From the NCBI GenBank assembly GCA_913061185.1, contig CAJXTI010000001.1, positions 1 through 64,000 of the forward strand: DNA of 64,000 nt, in the 5' to 3' direction. The DNA comes from an uncultured Oceanobacter sp. GTDB lineage: Bacteria; Pseudomonadota; Gammaproteobacteria; Pseudomonadales; Oceanobacteraceae. Shown here piece after piece: positions 17,954 through 28,631 of this stretch. A model generated the notes under the pieces. The model was not told the origin of the DNA. It saw only the letters and a list, made by a program, of their open reading frames with translations, and did no database searches. A program made the translations under genes and the position numbers. Position 1 is the stretch's first letter; each line of letters starts with the position of its first letter.

Positions 17954-19047
17954 AGCGATTCCAATGGTAAAAAGATGGAGAACACCGTGCGGTGGGGCAC
18001 GCTGGTGAATTCGATAATGCCGTTAATCTGATTGATAATGGACTGGGATATAGACAGACCCAGCCCTGAGCCTTCGGCGCGGCCACTGACCATGGGATAA
18101 AACAGGTTGTCCCTGATCCCTTCCGGTATGCCGGGGCCGTTGTCGATAATTTCAACCTGGGCCACCAGACGATGGCGATGATGACCAATGGTGAACTGGC
18201 GTACGCTGCGGGTACGAATGGTCAGGCTGGGGCGCTCTTGTTGATCCGGGTTTTCCAACATCGCCTGCATGGCGTTACGGCCAATGTTCAGCAATGCTTG
18301 AATAAGCTGGCCCTTGTCAGCCTCGATTTCCGGGATGGAGGGGTCATAATCCCGGTGAATAACGACCTGTCCCCGGCTTTCCACATCGACCAGCTGGCAG
18401 ATGCGTTCCAGCACCTCATGAATATTGACCGGTTCCTGCTTGGGGATATTACGCGGCCCTAACAGGCGGTCGACCAGATCTCGCAGGCGATCAGCTTCTT
18501 CAATAATGATATTGGTGTATTCCTTCAGTTCGGCCGAAGGTAATTCTCGTTCCAGTAACTGGGCGGCGCCGCGAATGCCGCCAAGTGGATTCTTGATTTC
18601 GTGAGCCAGTCCGCGTACCAGGGAACGAGTGGTTTCCTGTTTGGCGATCAGTTGTTCTTCCCGACTGATACGCATCAGTCGATCGCGACCTTGCAGTTCA
18701 ACCAGCAAGGTGGGCGTGCGGGTCTCTGGGTGAGTTACCGGGCTGACGCTGTAATCGAGGGTCAAGGTTTGCTGATTTTGCAGATGAATATGGGCTTCTC
18801 GCTTGGTGTAGGAATGCCCTGTAATTACCGCATCTCGCATGGCATCCACATCGCTCTGGTCTTCGACCGCCAACTCAAAAAAGTGGGTGCCGACGCCGCG
18901 TTTGCCGCTGACTTCCAGCAGGGCTTCGGCAGAGGGATTCATATGAATAATAATCAGCTCAGCATCCAGCAGCAGCACACCGGTATTCAGGTGCTCCATG
19001 ATTCGTTGGTTTAACAGGGGGCTGGCGCGCATTGTAAGGTTCTCCAT
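17950..19047 (-). CDS. ntrB: Nitrogen regulation sensor kinase NtrB
   Basis: Soluble sensor kinase/phosphatase, about 365 aa, controlled by PII proteins. PAS domain (about residues 15-125), HisKA with phospho-acceptor His149 in LAHEIKNPLGGIRGAAQLL, and HATPase with N-box NIGRNAMQAM, G1 DNGPGIP and G2 GSGLGLSIS. Three starts compete: GTG at 19053, ATG at 19047 (AGG seven bases upstream) and ATG at 19032 (GGAG at good distance); I take 19047. No glnA lies upstream, unlike the enterobacterial glnALG order; instead there is a 0.4-kb regulatory-looking gap. Confidence 0.93.
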   Translation of the reverse strand: MENLTMRASPLLNQRIMEHLNTGVLLLDAELIIIHMNPSAEALLEVSGKRGVGTHFFELAVEDQSDVDAMRDAVITGHSYTKREAHIHLQNQQTLTLDYSVSPVTHPETRTPTLLVELQGRDRLMRISREEQLIAKQETTRSLVRGLAHEIKNPLGGIRGAAQLLERELPSAELKEYTNIIIEEADRLRDLVDRLLGPRNIPKQEPVNIHEVLERICQLVDVESRGQVVIHRDYDPSIPEIEADKGQLIQALLNIGRNAMQAMLENPDQQERPSLTIRTRSVRQFTIGHHRHRLVAQVEIIDNGPGIPEGIRDNLFYPMVSGRAEGSGLGLSISQSIINQINGIIEFTSVPHRTVFSIFLPLESL

Positions 19048-19089
19048 ATTCACACCTAATTTGCAAAAAATAAGCCAGTTATAACCCAG

Positions 19090-19107
19090 TGCACAATAAT
19101 GGCACCA
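19090..19107. promoter_or_regulatory. Possible NtrC-binding site upstream of ntrB
   Basis: TGCACAATAATGGCACCA. The left half TGCAC and central ATGG follow the NtrC consensus (TGCACY-N5-GGTGCA) but the right half departs from it. Further GGTGC half sites occur at 19175-19179 and 19206-19211. Placement 43 bases upstream of ntrB fits autoregulation. Confidence 0.3.
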
Positions 19108-19115
19108 TCACCGCA
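19100..19115 (+). promoter_or_regulatory. Sigma54-like promoter element
   Basis: TGGCAC-N5-CCGCA: the invariant GG (-24) and GC (-12) have exact spacing, while the usual TT before GC is CC. It points right, toward the small ORF at 19163. A second element, TGGTGC-N5-TTGC at 19205-19219, has the same spacing and points toward the CvpA-like gene. Confidence 0.3.
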
Positions 19116-19162
19116 TTAAGTTGTGGCGTGGCTAACTAAGGTAATGTATTTCAGGATATTTT

Positions 19163-19318
19163 ATGAATCAATTTGGTGCTCTCATGGGTATTTATGTTAT
19201 TTATTGGTGCATTACTTGCGTCTGTCTGGGTTTTCCAATTCGTTGGACGGAGGGTGTCAGTGGGTGGGCGCAGGTCAGGGAAGGGGCTTGTTGGCTGGAA
19301 CTTGCGGAAAAAAGCTAA
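19163..19318 (+). CDS. Candidate 51-aa membrane peptide
   Basis: A short open frame, ATG at 19163 with AGGA six bases upstream, ending in TAA at 19316-19318. The product starts MNQFGALMGIYVIYWCITCV: residues 5-25 form one hydrophobic segment with three cysteines at residues 16, 19 and 21, followed by a mixed polar tail with two tryptophans and an amphipathic end (WLELAEKS). I recognise no family. It lies divergent from ntrB and downstream of a sigma54-like element, so nitrogen control is conceivable. The case for coding is the ribosome-binding site, the context and the hydrophobic pattern only. Confidence 0.35.
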   Translation: MNQFGALMGIYVIYWCITCVCLGFPIRWTEGVSGWAQVREGACWLELAEKS

Positions 19319-19456
19319 CTGACGCTGGCTGGTCTGCAACTTGCTGCTGACAGTGTCTTCATGTACTCGGGCGGTGCCGAGATCGGCAGCAGTTTGTGGT
19401 GTTGTATGTGAGAGATGAGCAGAAATAGGGATGACCACACGGGGGATGGCTGATTC
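19319..19456. other. Leader of the CvpA-like gene
   Basis: No gene seen. The ATG at 19457 is preceded by a GGGGGA purine stretch. Apart from the sigma54-like element at 19205-19219, no clear promoter is visible. Confidence 0.35.
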
Positions 19457-20197
19457 ATGATATTTGATGCGTTTATTGTACTGGCATTTATTGCCTTGAT
19501 CGTACTTGGCTACAAATACGGTACGTCGAAAGAAATGCTGGATCTGGCCAAGGTGTTTTTGCCGATATCCATTGCCAGCGCCTATAGCGACCACTTTGGT
19601 TTGTATCTGACCCAGATGGGTCTTTTGCGCGCCAATGACTGGGCGGTGCTGACGTTAACCGGCTTTCTGATTCTGTTTCTGACGATGTGGTTTTCCATTC
19701 GTTTGCTGGAAAAAATTGCTGTGCACTACAATGTGCACGGACGCTGGCTTGAGAACAATCGTTTCACAACGATGACCAATCGTGTGTTTTGCGCCATTGC
19801 TAACGGCGTTCAGGCGTTATTCTTACTGACTTTTTTCAGTTTTCTCAGTACTCAGGTAACGTTTGTGCCAAAAAACTACAAAAGTTATCTGATGGCTCAT
19901 TCGTTGATGTACCCGGCGATTGACCGAATTTGCCGCAAGACAGTTAACGGCCAGTTTGTGGATTCATTGATTCATGATCCCACTGGCACTACAACGTTCG
20001 AGCTGATTCTGAAAACCGTTACCAATAAAGCCATGATTACCGATATTTCCGAGGAAATTCACCGCTCAACCATTGTGCGAGCGCGGGATCTTTTGGATAA
20101 AACGCTGCGAGAGCTTGAAAGCGCTCGCCAGCCCGGCAAGAGTATCGTGATTGAAGAAACCATCACCGTCAGCGCAGAATCTCCGATTCAGCGCTGA
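19457..20197 (+). CDS. CvpA-like membrane protein
   Basis: A 246-aa protein with about four hydrophobic helices in its first 140 residues (FDAFIVLAFIALIVLGY, MLDLAKVFLPISIA, AVLTLTGFLILFLTMWF, VQALFLLTFFSFLS) and a soluble, charged C-terminal 100 residues. The start (DAFIVLAFIALIVLGYKYG, then DLAKVFLPISIASAYS) resembles the colicin V production protein family, but the protein is longer than CvpA (about 160 aa) and is not beside purF. Function is unknown; I infer a small integral membrane protein with a cytoplasmic tail. It is convergent with trxC. Confidence 0.6.
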   Translation: MIFDAFIVLAFIALIVLGYKYGTSKEMLDLAKVFLPISIASAYSDHFGLYLTQMGLLRANDWAVLTLTGFLILFLTMWFSIRLLEKIAVHYNVHGRWLENNRFTTMTNRVFCAIANGVQALFLLTFFSFLSTQVTFVPKNYKSYLMAHSLMYPAIDRICRKTVNGQFVDSLIHDPTGTTTFELILKTVTNKAMITDISEEIHRSTIVRARDLLDKTLRELESARQPGKSIVIEETITVSAESPIQR

Positions 20198-20233
20198 GTA
20201 TTAACCTGACGGGTTGCTCGCAGGTATTGGCGG

Positions 20234-20662
20234 TTATTTTTGCAACGCTGCGGCTATCCACTGACGCAGTTGTGGAGCTGGCAGAGCACCGGCCAGACGA
20301 TCCACTTCCTTGCCCTGGCGAAACAGAATCAGCGTCGGAATGCTGCGAATGCCAAACTGTTGGCTCACCATCTGGGCTTGCTCGGTATTGACCTTGGCAA
20401 AGCGTAACTGGTGCTGCTGTTCAGCGCAGAGTTCCTTGAAAATCGGCCCCATCATCTTGCATGGCCCGCACCATTCCGCCCAGAAGTCGACGAGGACGGG
20501 TAAATCGTTTTTGGCCAGAAAACGCTGGAAGCCGGTGTCATTTAACGCCACCGGCGTGGCGTTAAATAACGCGCTTTTACATTTTCCGCATTGGCCTTGC
20601 TGGTTGTGCTGGTCGTCGGGAATGCGGTTGATGGCGCCACAGGAAGGGCAGGTATAAAACAT
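20234..20662 (-). CDS. trxC: Thioredoxin 2
   Basis: A 142-aa zinc-binding thioredoxin. N-terminal zinc ribbon with CPSC (residues 5-8) and CGKC (25-28), then the thioredoxin fold with active site WCGPCK (about residues 64-69) and the cis-proline segment RSIPTLILF. It reduces cytoplasmic disulfides and can pass electrons to DsbD. GGAG sits about seven bases before the ATG. It lies 101 bp downstream of dsbD on the same strand, so a shared transcript is likely. Confidence 0.94.
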   Translation of the reverse strand: MFYTCPSCGAINRIPDDQHNQQGQCGKCKSALFNATPVALNDTGFQRFLAKNDLPVLVDFWAEWCGPCKMMGPIFKELCAEQQHQLRFAKVNTEQAQMVSQQFGIRSIPTLILFRQGKEVDRLAGALPAPQLRQWIAAALQK

Positions 20663-20763
20663 GGCTTGGCTCCGTGAAGTGATCCGTCAATACAACCTAT
20701 ATGCGGCTTTGGTTATGAAGTTTCAAGTAAAACCCTTGGTAATCTCGTCGTTTTTAGCAGGCC

Positions 20764-22653
20764 TCAGGGAGCGGTGCGGTGAAGAAATTCGGTTTTGGAT
20801 ATTTCCCCGGCAATACGTGATGCCGGAATTTCAGTCCCGTTGTGGAAAAACAACACCGTCGGTGGCCCGAAAACCGCCATGTTTTGCAGGAAATCGATTT
20901 GCTCCGCAGTATTGCGGGTGACGTCCAGTTGCAGCCAGGTCATGTGGCGCAGTTGTTGTTGTACGTCGGCATCGGCAAAAATTTCATCTTCCATCACCTT
21001 GCAGCTGATGCACCAGTCGGCGTACAGATCCAGCATCACGGGTTGTTGGCTGTTACTGATCAGATCTTGTATTTCAGCGACGGATTCGGTGCGGTAAAAA
21101 GCGCTGCTCTGCTTGCCCGCTCCGGGGGCTGACGACAGGTGCCTGGGGGTCAGCGGTTGAACAGGATTTTGGTTGCCCTGCAATGCCCCCCAGAACGCGG
21201 CAATGCCATACAGCAGTAATGACCAGGCGAGGCCTTTGAGTAAACGCTGGAGTGGAGTTGAGGCTGCTTCAAAAGCACCAAGCACCACGGCGTAAATCAA
21301 TGCAAGTAGCCCCCAAAGTGCCAGGGAAATCGGGCCGGGCAGGATACGGCTGATCAGCCAGATAGCCACGGCGAGCAGCAGCACACCAAAAAATACCTTG
21401 ATCTGGTTCATCCAGGCACCGGCTTTGGGCATCAGGGAACCACCACTGGTGCCCAGTACAATCAGTGGTGCGCCCATGCCAAGCCCGAGTGCCAGCAAGG
21501 CGCTGCCACCCAGCCAGACGTTGCCTGTGGTGCTGAGGTAAACCAGAGCGCCCGCCAGTGGGGCGGATACGCAGGGGGAGACAACCAGTGCTGACAGCAC
21601 GCCAATCACAAAGACACTGAGCAGGTGCCCTCCGGATTGCTGTTGGCTCATCCGGTTAAGGCGATTGCGGATACCACTGGGTAATTGCAGCTCATACAGG
21701 CCAAACATGGCCAGCGCCAATAATACAAACAGCAGAGCAAACAGCACCAGCACCCAAGGGGTTTGCATCCAGGCCTGGATGTTGGCACCGGCACCGAGTA
21801 ATCCCATGATCACACCAGCCAGGGCGTAGGTAATGGCCATGCCGAGGACATAGGTACTTGAGAGCAGAAAGCCACGGCGGGCTGAAATCGTCTGGTTTTG
21901 CCCCATCACTACGGCGGTCATGATCGGAATCATCGGCAATACACAGGGCGTGAACGTCAGCCCGAGTCCAAGCAGGAAAAACAAGCCGATGGTGGTAAGC
22001 CAGGAGCCTTCAAACCAGCTTGCTGATGTGCTCGCAGGTGCGGCGGTATTGTTGCTGCCGATACCGTTACTGTCAGGAGTTGTTGATCTGGTCGTAGCAG
22101 GCAACGCGGCGGGTGTGTCGAGTGTAGTGGTCGTGTTGGAGTCTGGCAGGGGTGAGACGGTTGAAGGAGCTACTGCTACTGGTGTAATTGGTGGCTTCGG
22201 TCGATGAACATCGGAGGCGGAAACATGAATGGTGAAACGCTGGGGTGGATAACAAAGTCCGGCGTCGGCACAGCCCTGATAATGCAGAGTCACTTCTCCG
22301 GCATTGAGCTGATCCAGTTTGAAACTTGTTTCCAACGGGCCGTAATAAGCGATGATATCGCCAAAGGCCTCATCAAACTTGGCCTTGCCCGGTTGGGAAA
22401 AGCTGGCGGGATCAATACGGCTATTGTTCTGGCTCAGATAAATGCGGTGTTGGTAAAGATAATAGCCGGGAGGAGTTTGCCACTGAGCAATCAGCAGGCC
22501 GTTATCCATATCCACTTGCAATGGAAAAGCTTGTTCCACCGGTAAAAATTGCGCTTCCGTGTTGCCTGGTGCGTCAAACAGCCCTGCCTGGGCGGTAGTG
22601 ACCACCGTTAGCAGTGCCAGTATGGCAACCGTATATCTGGCAATCATCTGCAT
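20764..22653 (-). CDS. dsbD: Thiol:disulfide interchange protein DsbD
   Basis: A 629-aa transmembrane reductant shuttle that carries electrons from cytoplasmic thioredoxin to periplasmic DsbC/DsbG-type proteins. Signal peptide 1-23 (AILALLTVVTTAQA); N-terminal alpha domain with the pair in GCADAGLCYPP (about 130-137); a Ser/Thr/Pro-rich linker (160-215); eight membrane helices (about 225-475) with cysteines in FTPCVLPMIPI and SPCVSAPL; C-terminal gamma thioredoxin domain with WCISCK (about 546-551). A second Met two codons in (MIARYT) is an alternative start. It lies 29 bp after ispB and upstream of trxC. Confidence 0.95.
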   Translation of the reverse strand: MQMIARYTVAILALLTVVTTAQAGLFDAPGNTEAQFLPVEQAFPLQVDMDNGLLIAQWQTPPGYYLYQHRIYLSQNNSRIDPASFSQPGKAKFDEAFGDIIAYYGPLETSFKLDQLNAGEVTLHYQGCADAGLCYPPQRFTIHVSASDVHRPKPPITPVAVAPSTVSPLPDSNTTTTLDTPAALPATTRSTTPDSNGIGSNNTAAPASTSASWFEGSWLTTIGLFFLLGLGLTFTPCVLPMIPIMTAVVMGQNQTISARRGFLLSSTYVLGMAITYALAGVIMGLLGAGANIQAWMQTPWVLVLFALLFVLLALAMFGLYELQLPSGIRNRLNRMSQQQSGGHLLSVFVIGVLSALVVSPCVSAPLAGALVYLSTTGNVWLGGSALLALGLGMGAPLIVLGTSGGSLMPKAGAWMNQIKVFFGVLLLAVAIWLISRILPGPISLALWGLLALIYAVVLGAFEAASTPLQRLLKGLAWSLLLYGIAAFWGALQGNQNPVQPLTPRHLSSAPGAGKQSSAFYRTESVAEIQDLISNSQQPVMLDLYADWCISCKVMEDEIFADADVQQQLRHMTWLQLDVTRNTAEQIDFLQNMAVFGPPTVLFFHNGTEIPASRIAGEISKTEFLHRTAP

Positions 22654-22682
22654 AGGAAATCCCTGACGTTGGCTTGGTGTGG

Positions 22683-23723
22683 TTATGTTTTACGCTGCAC
22701 GGCGATTCGCGCCAGTGCGATCAGGGCGTCTTTGGCCGGTGATTGCGGTAAAAGTTGCAGCTGTTGTTCAGCCCGTTGTACGCAGGCATTGGCTTTGCTG
22801 CGGGTGTACTCCATCGAGCGGGTGCTGGTAACCACGGCCATCACCTCGTCCATGTTATCCAGACCTCCTTTACGAATAGCCTGGCGCACCAGTTTGCGGC
22901 CGGTTTCATCGGCATGCGCCATGGCATGGATCAGTGGCAGGGTTGGTTTGCCTTCAGCCAGATCATCGCCGACGTTTTTACCCAGATCGGCAGCATTACC
23001 TTCGTAATCCAGCACGTCGTCAATCAATTGGAAGGCCAGACCCAGCTCCTTGCCATAAATACGCAAGGCTTCCTGAACGTCGTCAGGCGCTTGCAGCAAG
23101 GCGGCGGTACCGTGAGTCGAGGCCTCAAACAGTTGTGCCGTTTTTCCCTGAATTACGTCCATATACTGGGCTTCAGTGATGTTGGGGTTTTTGACGTTGG
23201 TCAGCTGCAGCACTTCACCTTCGGCAATTACACAGGTGGTGGATGACAAAATGTCCATCACCTTGAGGTTGGCCAGTTCGACCAACATGTTAAACGAGCG
23301 GCTATAGAGAAAGTCTCCGACCAAAACACTGGGGGCGTTACCCCACTTGGCATTAGCGGTTGGATTGCCACGCCGCAGATCCGAGGTATCAACGACATCG
23401 TCGTGCAGTAGTGTGGCAGTGTGGAGGAACTCGATAATGGCGGCCAGCCTGACCACGTCCGGGTTGCAGTTGCCGAGCGCTCGGGCACTCAGCAGCACCA
23501 GCAGCGGGCGGATACGTTTACCGCCGCTGTTAACAATATAATCGGCGATTTTCTCCACCAGAGGCACACGGGATGAGAGTTGATCGTTGATTAACTGGTT
23601 GACCGCCTGGAAGTCGTCATCAACACGCGCCAGTATATCGGCCAGTGACATCGACGGGGCCGGGGATGGAGTTGTCATGGTGGATGGCGGCATGTTCATA
23701 GAATCCCGAAAAAACTGCCGCAA
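22683..23723 (-). CDS. ispB: Octaprenyl diphosphate synthase
   Basis: All-trans polyprenyl diphosphate synthase that makes the side chain of ubiquinone. Both aspartate-rich motifs are present: LLHDDVVDTSD (first) and LIDDVLDYEG (second), with GGKRIRPLLV near the front. The full frame is 346 aa; homologues are about 320 aa, so an internal Met (residue 9, 11, 16 or 25) may be the true start, MSLADILARVDDDF being the most family-like. It is divergent from rplU and heads an apparent ispB-dsbD-trxC transcript. Confidence 0.94.
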   Translation of the reverse strand: MRQFFRDSMNMPPSTMTTPSPAPSMSLADILARVDDDFQAVNQLINDQLSSRVPLVEKIADYIVNSGGKRIRPLLVLLSARALGNCNPDVVRLAAIIEFLHTATLLHDDVVDTSDLRRGNPTANAKWGNAPSVLVGDFLYSRSFNMLVELANLKVMDILSSTTCVIAEGEVLQLTNVKNPNITEAQYMDVIQGKTAQLFEASTHGTAALLQAPDDVQEALRIYGKELGLAFQLIDDVLDYEGNAADLGKNVGDDLAEGKPTLPLIHAMAHADETGRKLVRQAIRKGGLDNMDEVMAVVTSTRSMEYTRSKANACVQRAEQQLQLLPQSPAKDALIALARIAVQRKT

Positions 23724-23773
23724 ATGCTAGAGTTGACCGTCCACAGTGTCAAGGAAATGCGATAATCGCCGAC

Positions 23774-23802
23774 TTGCAAGGGTACAGTCTCTGGGGTATA
23801 GT
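23774..23802 (+). promoter_or_regulatory. Sigma70 promoter of rplU-rpmA
   Basis: TTGCAA (23774-23779), 17-bp spacer, TATAGT (23797-23802). Transcription would start near 23810 and give a 5' leader of about 130 nt before rplU. The leader happens to stay open in the rplU frame from an ATG at 23832. Confidence 0.65.
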
Positions 23803-23939
23803 CTCGCGCCCGAATTTCAGCTCCCTGCCATATGGTAACCCGTGCGTTCCCAGTAGAAGCAGGTCGTGAAAGTAGCGTGTTCGGTTATGGACCGGTGCTG
23901 ATCAGAGGCCCGGCTAAAACGCAGCCGATGGAGAACATC

Positions 23940-24251
23940 ATGTACGCAGTAGTAATTACCGGCGGTAAGCAATACCGTGTTGAAGAAGGTCAGACGCTGA
24001 AGGTTGAAAAACTGGAAATAGCTACCGGCGGCGCTGTCGAGTTGGAAAAAGTTTTGCTGATTGGTAACGGCGATGACGTTAAAATTGGCACCCCTGTGGT
24101 TGAAGGCGCTAAAGTAACCGCAGAAGTTATTGCCCATGGTCGTCACAAGAAAGTGAAGATCATGAAGTTCAAGCGTCGTAAGCACCACATGAAGCAAATG
24201 GGCCACCGTCAGTGGTTCACCGAACTGAAAATCACCAGCATCGCTGGCTAA
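23940..24251 (+). CDS. rplU: 50S ribosomal protein L21
   Basis: A 103-aa ribosomal protein starting [18 protein letters not shown], the canonical L21 N-terminus, with the conserved [15 protein letters not shown] segment near residue 75. GGAG lies eight bases upstream of the ATG at 23940. An in-frame upstream ATG at 23832 would add 36 residues unlike L21 and is rejected. It forms the usual pair with rpmA. Confidence 0.97.
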   Translation: MYAVVITGGKQYRVEEGQTLKVEKLEIATGGAVELEKVLLIGNGDDVKIGTPVVEGAKVTAEVIAHGRHKKVKIMKFKRRKHHMKQMGHRQWFTELKITSIAG

Positions 24252-24342
24252 TTTTTTTAAATTCAATTTGGGCCCGGGTGACTGTGAATGACGGTCACCG
24301 CATCCGCAGTGTTGTAGTGGTCCCTCAGAAGGAGAAAGAAGC

Positions 24343-24600
24343 ATGGCTCACAAAAAAGCTGGTGGTTCTACCAAAAACGGTCGCGATTCCGAAAGTAAAC
24401 GCCTTGGCGTCAAACTGTACGGCGGCCAGGCAGCGAAAGCAGGCGCTATCATTATTCGTCAGCGTGGTACTCGTGTACACGCTGGTGACAATGTGCGTGT
24501 TGCTCGTGATCACACTTTGTTTGCAACTGCCGAAGGCGTTGTCAAATTTGAAGTGAAAGGTCCAAAGAACCGCAAGACTGTTAGCGTCGTTCCTGCCTGA
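24343..24600 (+). CDS. rpmA: 50S ribosomal protein L27
   Basis: An 85-aa protein beginning [20 protein letters not shown], the classic L27 N-terminus that reaches toward the peptidyl transferase centre. AGAAGGAG precedes the ATG. Two hairpins follow the stop: one without a T-run and one typical terminator. Confidence 0.97.
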   Translation: MAHKKAGGSTKNGRDSESKRLGVKLYGGQAAKAGAIIIRQRGTRVHAGDNVRVARDHTLFATAEGVVKFEVKGPKNRKTVSVVPA

Positions 24601-24601
24601 T

Positions 24602-24623
24602 CGACAACCCTTTCGGGTTGTCG
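24602..24623 (+). terminator. First hairpin after rpmA
   Basis: CGACAACCC-TTTC-GGGTTGTCG, a perfect 9-bp stem directly after the rpmA stop. It has no T-run and probably acts as a 3' stabiliser ahead of the second hairpin. Confidence 0.5.
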
Positions 24624-24640
24624 GCGGTTGGTTTGCCGTA

Positions 24641-24676
24641 AAAAGCGCCCCAGCTGCTTGCAGTTGGGGCGTTTTT
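24641..24676 (+). terminator. Intrinsic terminator after rpmA
   Basis: Stem GCGCCCCAGCTG / CAGTTGGGGC with loop CTTG and a following GTTTTT run; an A-run precedes it, so it may work in both directions. It separates rplU-rpmA from obgE. Confidence 0.85.
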
Positions 24677-24690
24677 GTATGTTTTTTTGA

Positions 24691-25902
<1,212 letters not shown>

Positions 25903-25930
25903 TCTTTTTCGTAACAGGCGTTAGGCTTCC

Positions 25931-25977
25931 CCGTCGCTGGTCGACGGCTCTGCTGGTGTGATGTCAACACTGCAGAG
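25931..25977. repeat. Two adjacent hairpins between obgE and proB
   Basis: CCGTCG/CGACGG (25931-25947) is followed directly by CTCTGC/GCAGAG (25948-25977), the latter with an inner GTGT/ACAC extension. No T-run follows. They may be the 3' end of the obgE message or part of the proB leader. Confidence 0.45.
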
Positions 25978-26036
25978 TTGCTACCAGAATTCCAGTCACC
26001 GCTTCTGGCCGTGACATTGTATCAAGAGCTTTCGGA

Positions 26037-27185
26037 ATGGCTTTGGACTCACAACAGCAAATTCAGCAGCATCGTACTCGTCTGGCGGGTAAAAAACGCT
26101 GGGTGATCAAGATCGGCAGCGCCTTGCTGACCAATGACGGTCAGGGTCTTAATCGTGAAGGGATGCAATCCTGGGTCGATCAAATGGCCGAGTTGCAGCG
26201 CCAAGGGCATGACATTGTGTTGGTGTCGTCCGGTTCGGTCGCGGAAGGCATGACACGTCTCGGCTGGAGTAAGCGCCCTGAAGAGCTACACCAGTTGCAG
26301 GCAGCAGCTGCGGTAGGGCAGATGGGTCTGGTACAAGCCTACGAAACGGCGTTTGGCAAGCATGATCGCCTGACTGCTCAGGTGTTGCTGACCCACGATG
26401 ACCTCAGTAATCGCACTCGTTACCTTAATGCCCGCAGTACCTTGCGGACGCTGATGAATCTTGGTGTCGTGCCGGTGGTGAATGAAAATGACACCGTAGT
26501 GACCGATGAAATCTGCTTTGGTGACAACGATACCCTCGGTGCGCTGGTAGCCAATCTGGTCGAGGCGGATGTGCTGGTTATCCTGACCGATCAACAAGGC
26601 TTGTTCACTGCGGATCCCCGTTCCAGCCCGGATGCCAAATTGGTGCTGGAAGGACGCGCCTCCGATCCTGCGATTGCTGCCATGGCGGGCGGTGGCGGTG
26701 TATTGGGTCGTGGCGGTATGGTGACCAAGGTGCGTGCGGCCTCTCTTGCTGCCCGATCAGGTGCAGATACCCTGATTGTGGGAGGGCGGATTGATGCGGT
26801 GCTGACCCGGTTACGTAATGGCGAGCTGCTGGGTACTCTGTTATTGGCCGATCGTGAGCCGGTAGCCGCCCGCAAGCAGTGGATTGCCGGGCATCTGCAA
26901 ACGCGGGGTGATTTGATCCTGGATGAGGGTGCCGTTCATGCCTTGCGCAACGGCCATCGCAGCCTGTTGCCGATTGGTGTGGTTGCTGCCAATGGTCGCT
27001 TTGAGCGTGGTGAAGTGGTTGCCTGCAAAAATGAACGTGGTGAGCTGGTTGCCAAGGGCCTGGTCAATTACAGTCGCACGGAAGCAAACAAGATATTACG
27101 TACCCCGTCGTCTGGTCTGGAACTGGCATTGGGGTTTGTTGCCGAGCAGGAAATGATCCATCGGGACAATCTGGTGGTAATATAG
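26037..27185 (+). CDS. proB: Glutamate 5-kinase
   Basis: A 382-aa enzyme that phosphorylates glutamate in the first step of proline synthesis. Amino acid kinase domain (residues about 18-270) starting [16 protein letters not shown] with [11 protein letters not shown] and GTGGMVTKV-like [12 protein letters not shown], then a C-terminal PUA domain (about 290-370). The length matches two-domain ProB. It follows obgE as in Pseudomonas. Confidence 0.95.
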   Translation: MALDSQQQIQQHRTRLAGKKRWVIKIGSALLTNDGQGLNREGMQSWVDQMAELQRQGHDIVLVSSGSVAEGMTRLGWSKRPEELHQLQAAAAVGQMGLVQAYETAFGKHDRLTAQVLLTHDDLSNRTRYLNARSTLRTLMNLGVVPVVNENDTVVTDEICFGDNDTLGALVANLVEADVLVILTDQQGLFTADPRSSPDAKLVLEGRASDPAIAAMAGGGGVLGRGGMVTKVRAASLAARSGADTLIVGGRIDAVLTRLRNGELLGTLLLADREPVAARKQWIAGHLQTRGDLILDEGAVHALRNGHRSLLPIGVVAANGRFERGEVVACKNERGELVAKGLVNYSRTEANKILRTPSSGLELALGFVAEQEMIHRDNLVVI

Positions 27186-27237
27186 CAGCAAGTAACAATA
27201 TTTTTTCAAGTCTCATTCCTGCAGGATGTGTGGTTGA

Positions 27238-28113
<876 letters not shown>

Positions 28114-28158
28114 GTTGCAGTAAAGTTCGCCTGTTTGCCGGAAAACGGTGACTTTGGG

Positions 28159-28187
28159 TTGACATAGAATAGGAGGGTCGGGATAAT
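28159..28187 (+). promoter_or_regulatory. Sigma70 promoter of rpsT
   Basis: TTGACA (28159-28164), 17-bp spacer, GATAAT (28182-28187): a near-consensus promoter 47 bases upstream of the rpsT start, as expected for a ribosomal protein gene. Confidence 0.8.
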
Positions 28188-28233
28188 CCCTGCCCTCTTA
28201 GAATCCACTAACCCCATTATTGAGGAGCCGACT

Positions 28234-28500
28234 GTGGCAAATTCTGCTGGTTCTCGTAAACGCGCCCGTCAGGCTATCAAGCGTCGTGCTCGTACCGTAG
28301 CACTTCGTTCTATGGTGCGTACCTATATCAAGAAAGTACACGCTGCTGTAGCGACTGACAATTACGAACAGGCCCAGGCTGCGTTCGTTAAAGCTCAACC
28401 TTACATCGACAAGATGGTTAACAAGGGTATTCTGCACAAGAACACTGCAGCACGTACCAAGAGCCGTCTGAATTCGAAGGTTGTTTCGCTGAAAGGCTAA
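28234..28500 (+). CDS. rpsT: 30S ribosomal protein S20
   Basis: An 88-aa basic helical protein starting at GTG (VANSAGSRKRARQAIKRR) with GAGGAG upstream. The body with TYIKKVHAAV and the ending LHKNTAARTKSRLNSKV are diagnostic of S20. Transcribed alone between a strong promoter and a strong terminator. The GTG start may limit translation, fitting the known autogenous control of S20 in which a weak start codon matters. Confidence 0.97.
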   Translation: MANSAGSRKRARQAIKRRARTVALRSMVRTYIKKVHAAVATDNYEQAQAAFVKAQPYIDKMVNKGILHKNTAARTKSRLNSKVVSLKG

Positions 28501-28514
28501 TGCCTTTTAACGAT

Positions 28515-28542
28515 AAAAAAGCCCGCTCTTGCGGGCTTTTTT
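28515..28542 (+). terminator. Intrinsic terminator of rpsT
   Basis: GCCCGC-TCTT-GCGGGC followed by six T and preceded by six A; bidirectional in form. Confidence 0.92.
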
Positions 28543-28631
28543 GTGGCTGCTTTTCAGCAGCCTGCCGCCGGTATTCAAAAATTGTTGCTACGTCCGGGTA
28601 GCGACGAGTCAGGTTGCAAAAGGGTATAGCC

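Noticed and set aside
19123-19350. 75-aa frame from a GTG at 19123
   Set aside because: No ribosome-binding site and no pattern of a protein; the overlapping 51-aa frame from 19163 is better supported.
23832-23939. In-frame N-terminal extension of rplU
   Set aside because: L21 proteins begin at MYAVV; the extension is not family-like and the ATG at 23940 has its own GGAG.
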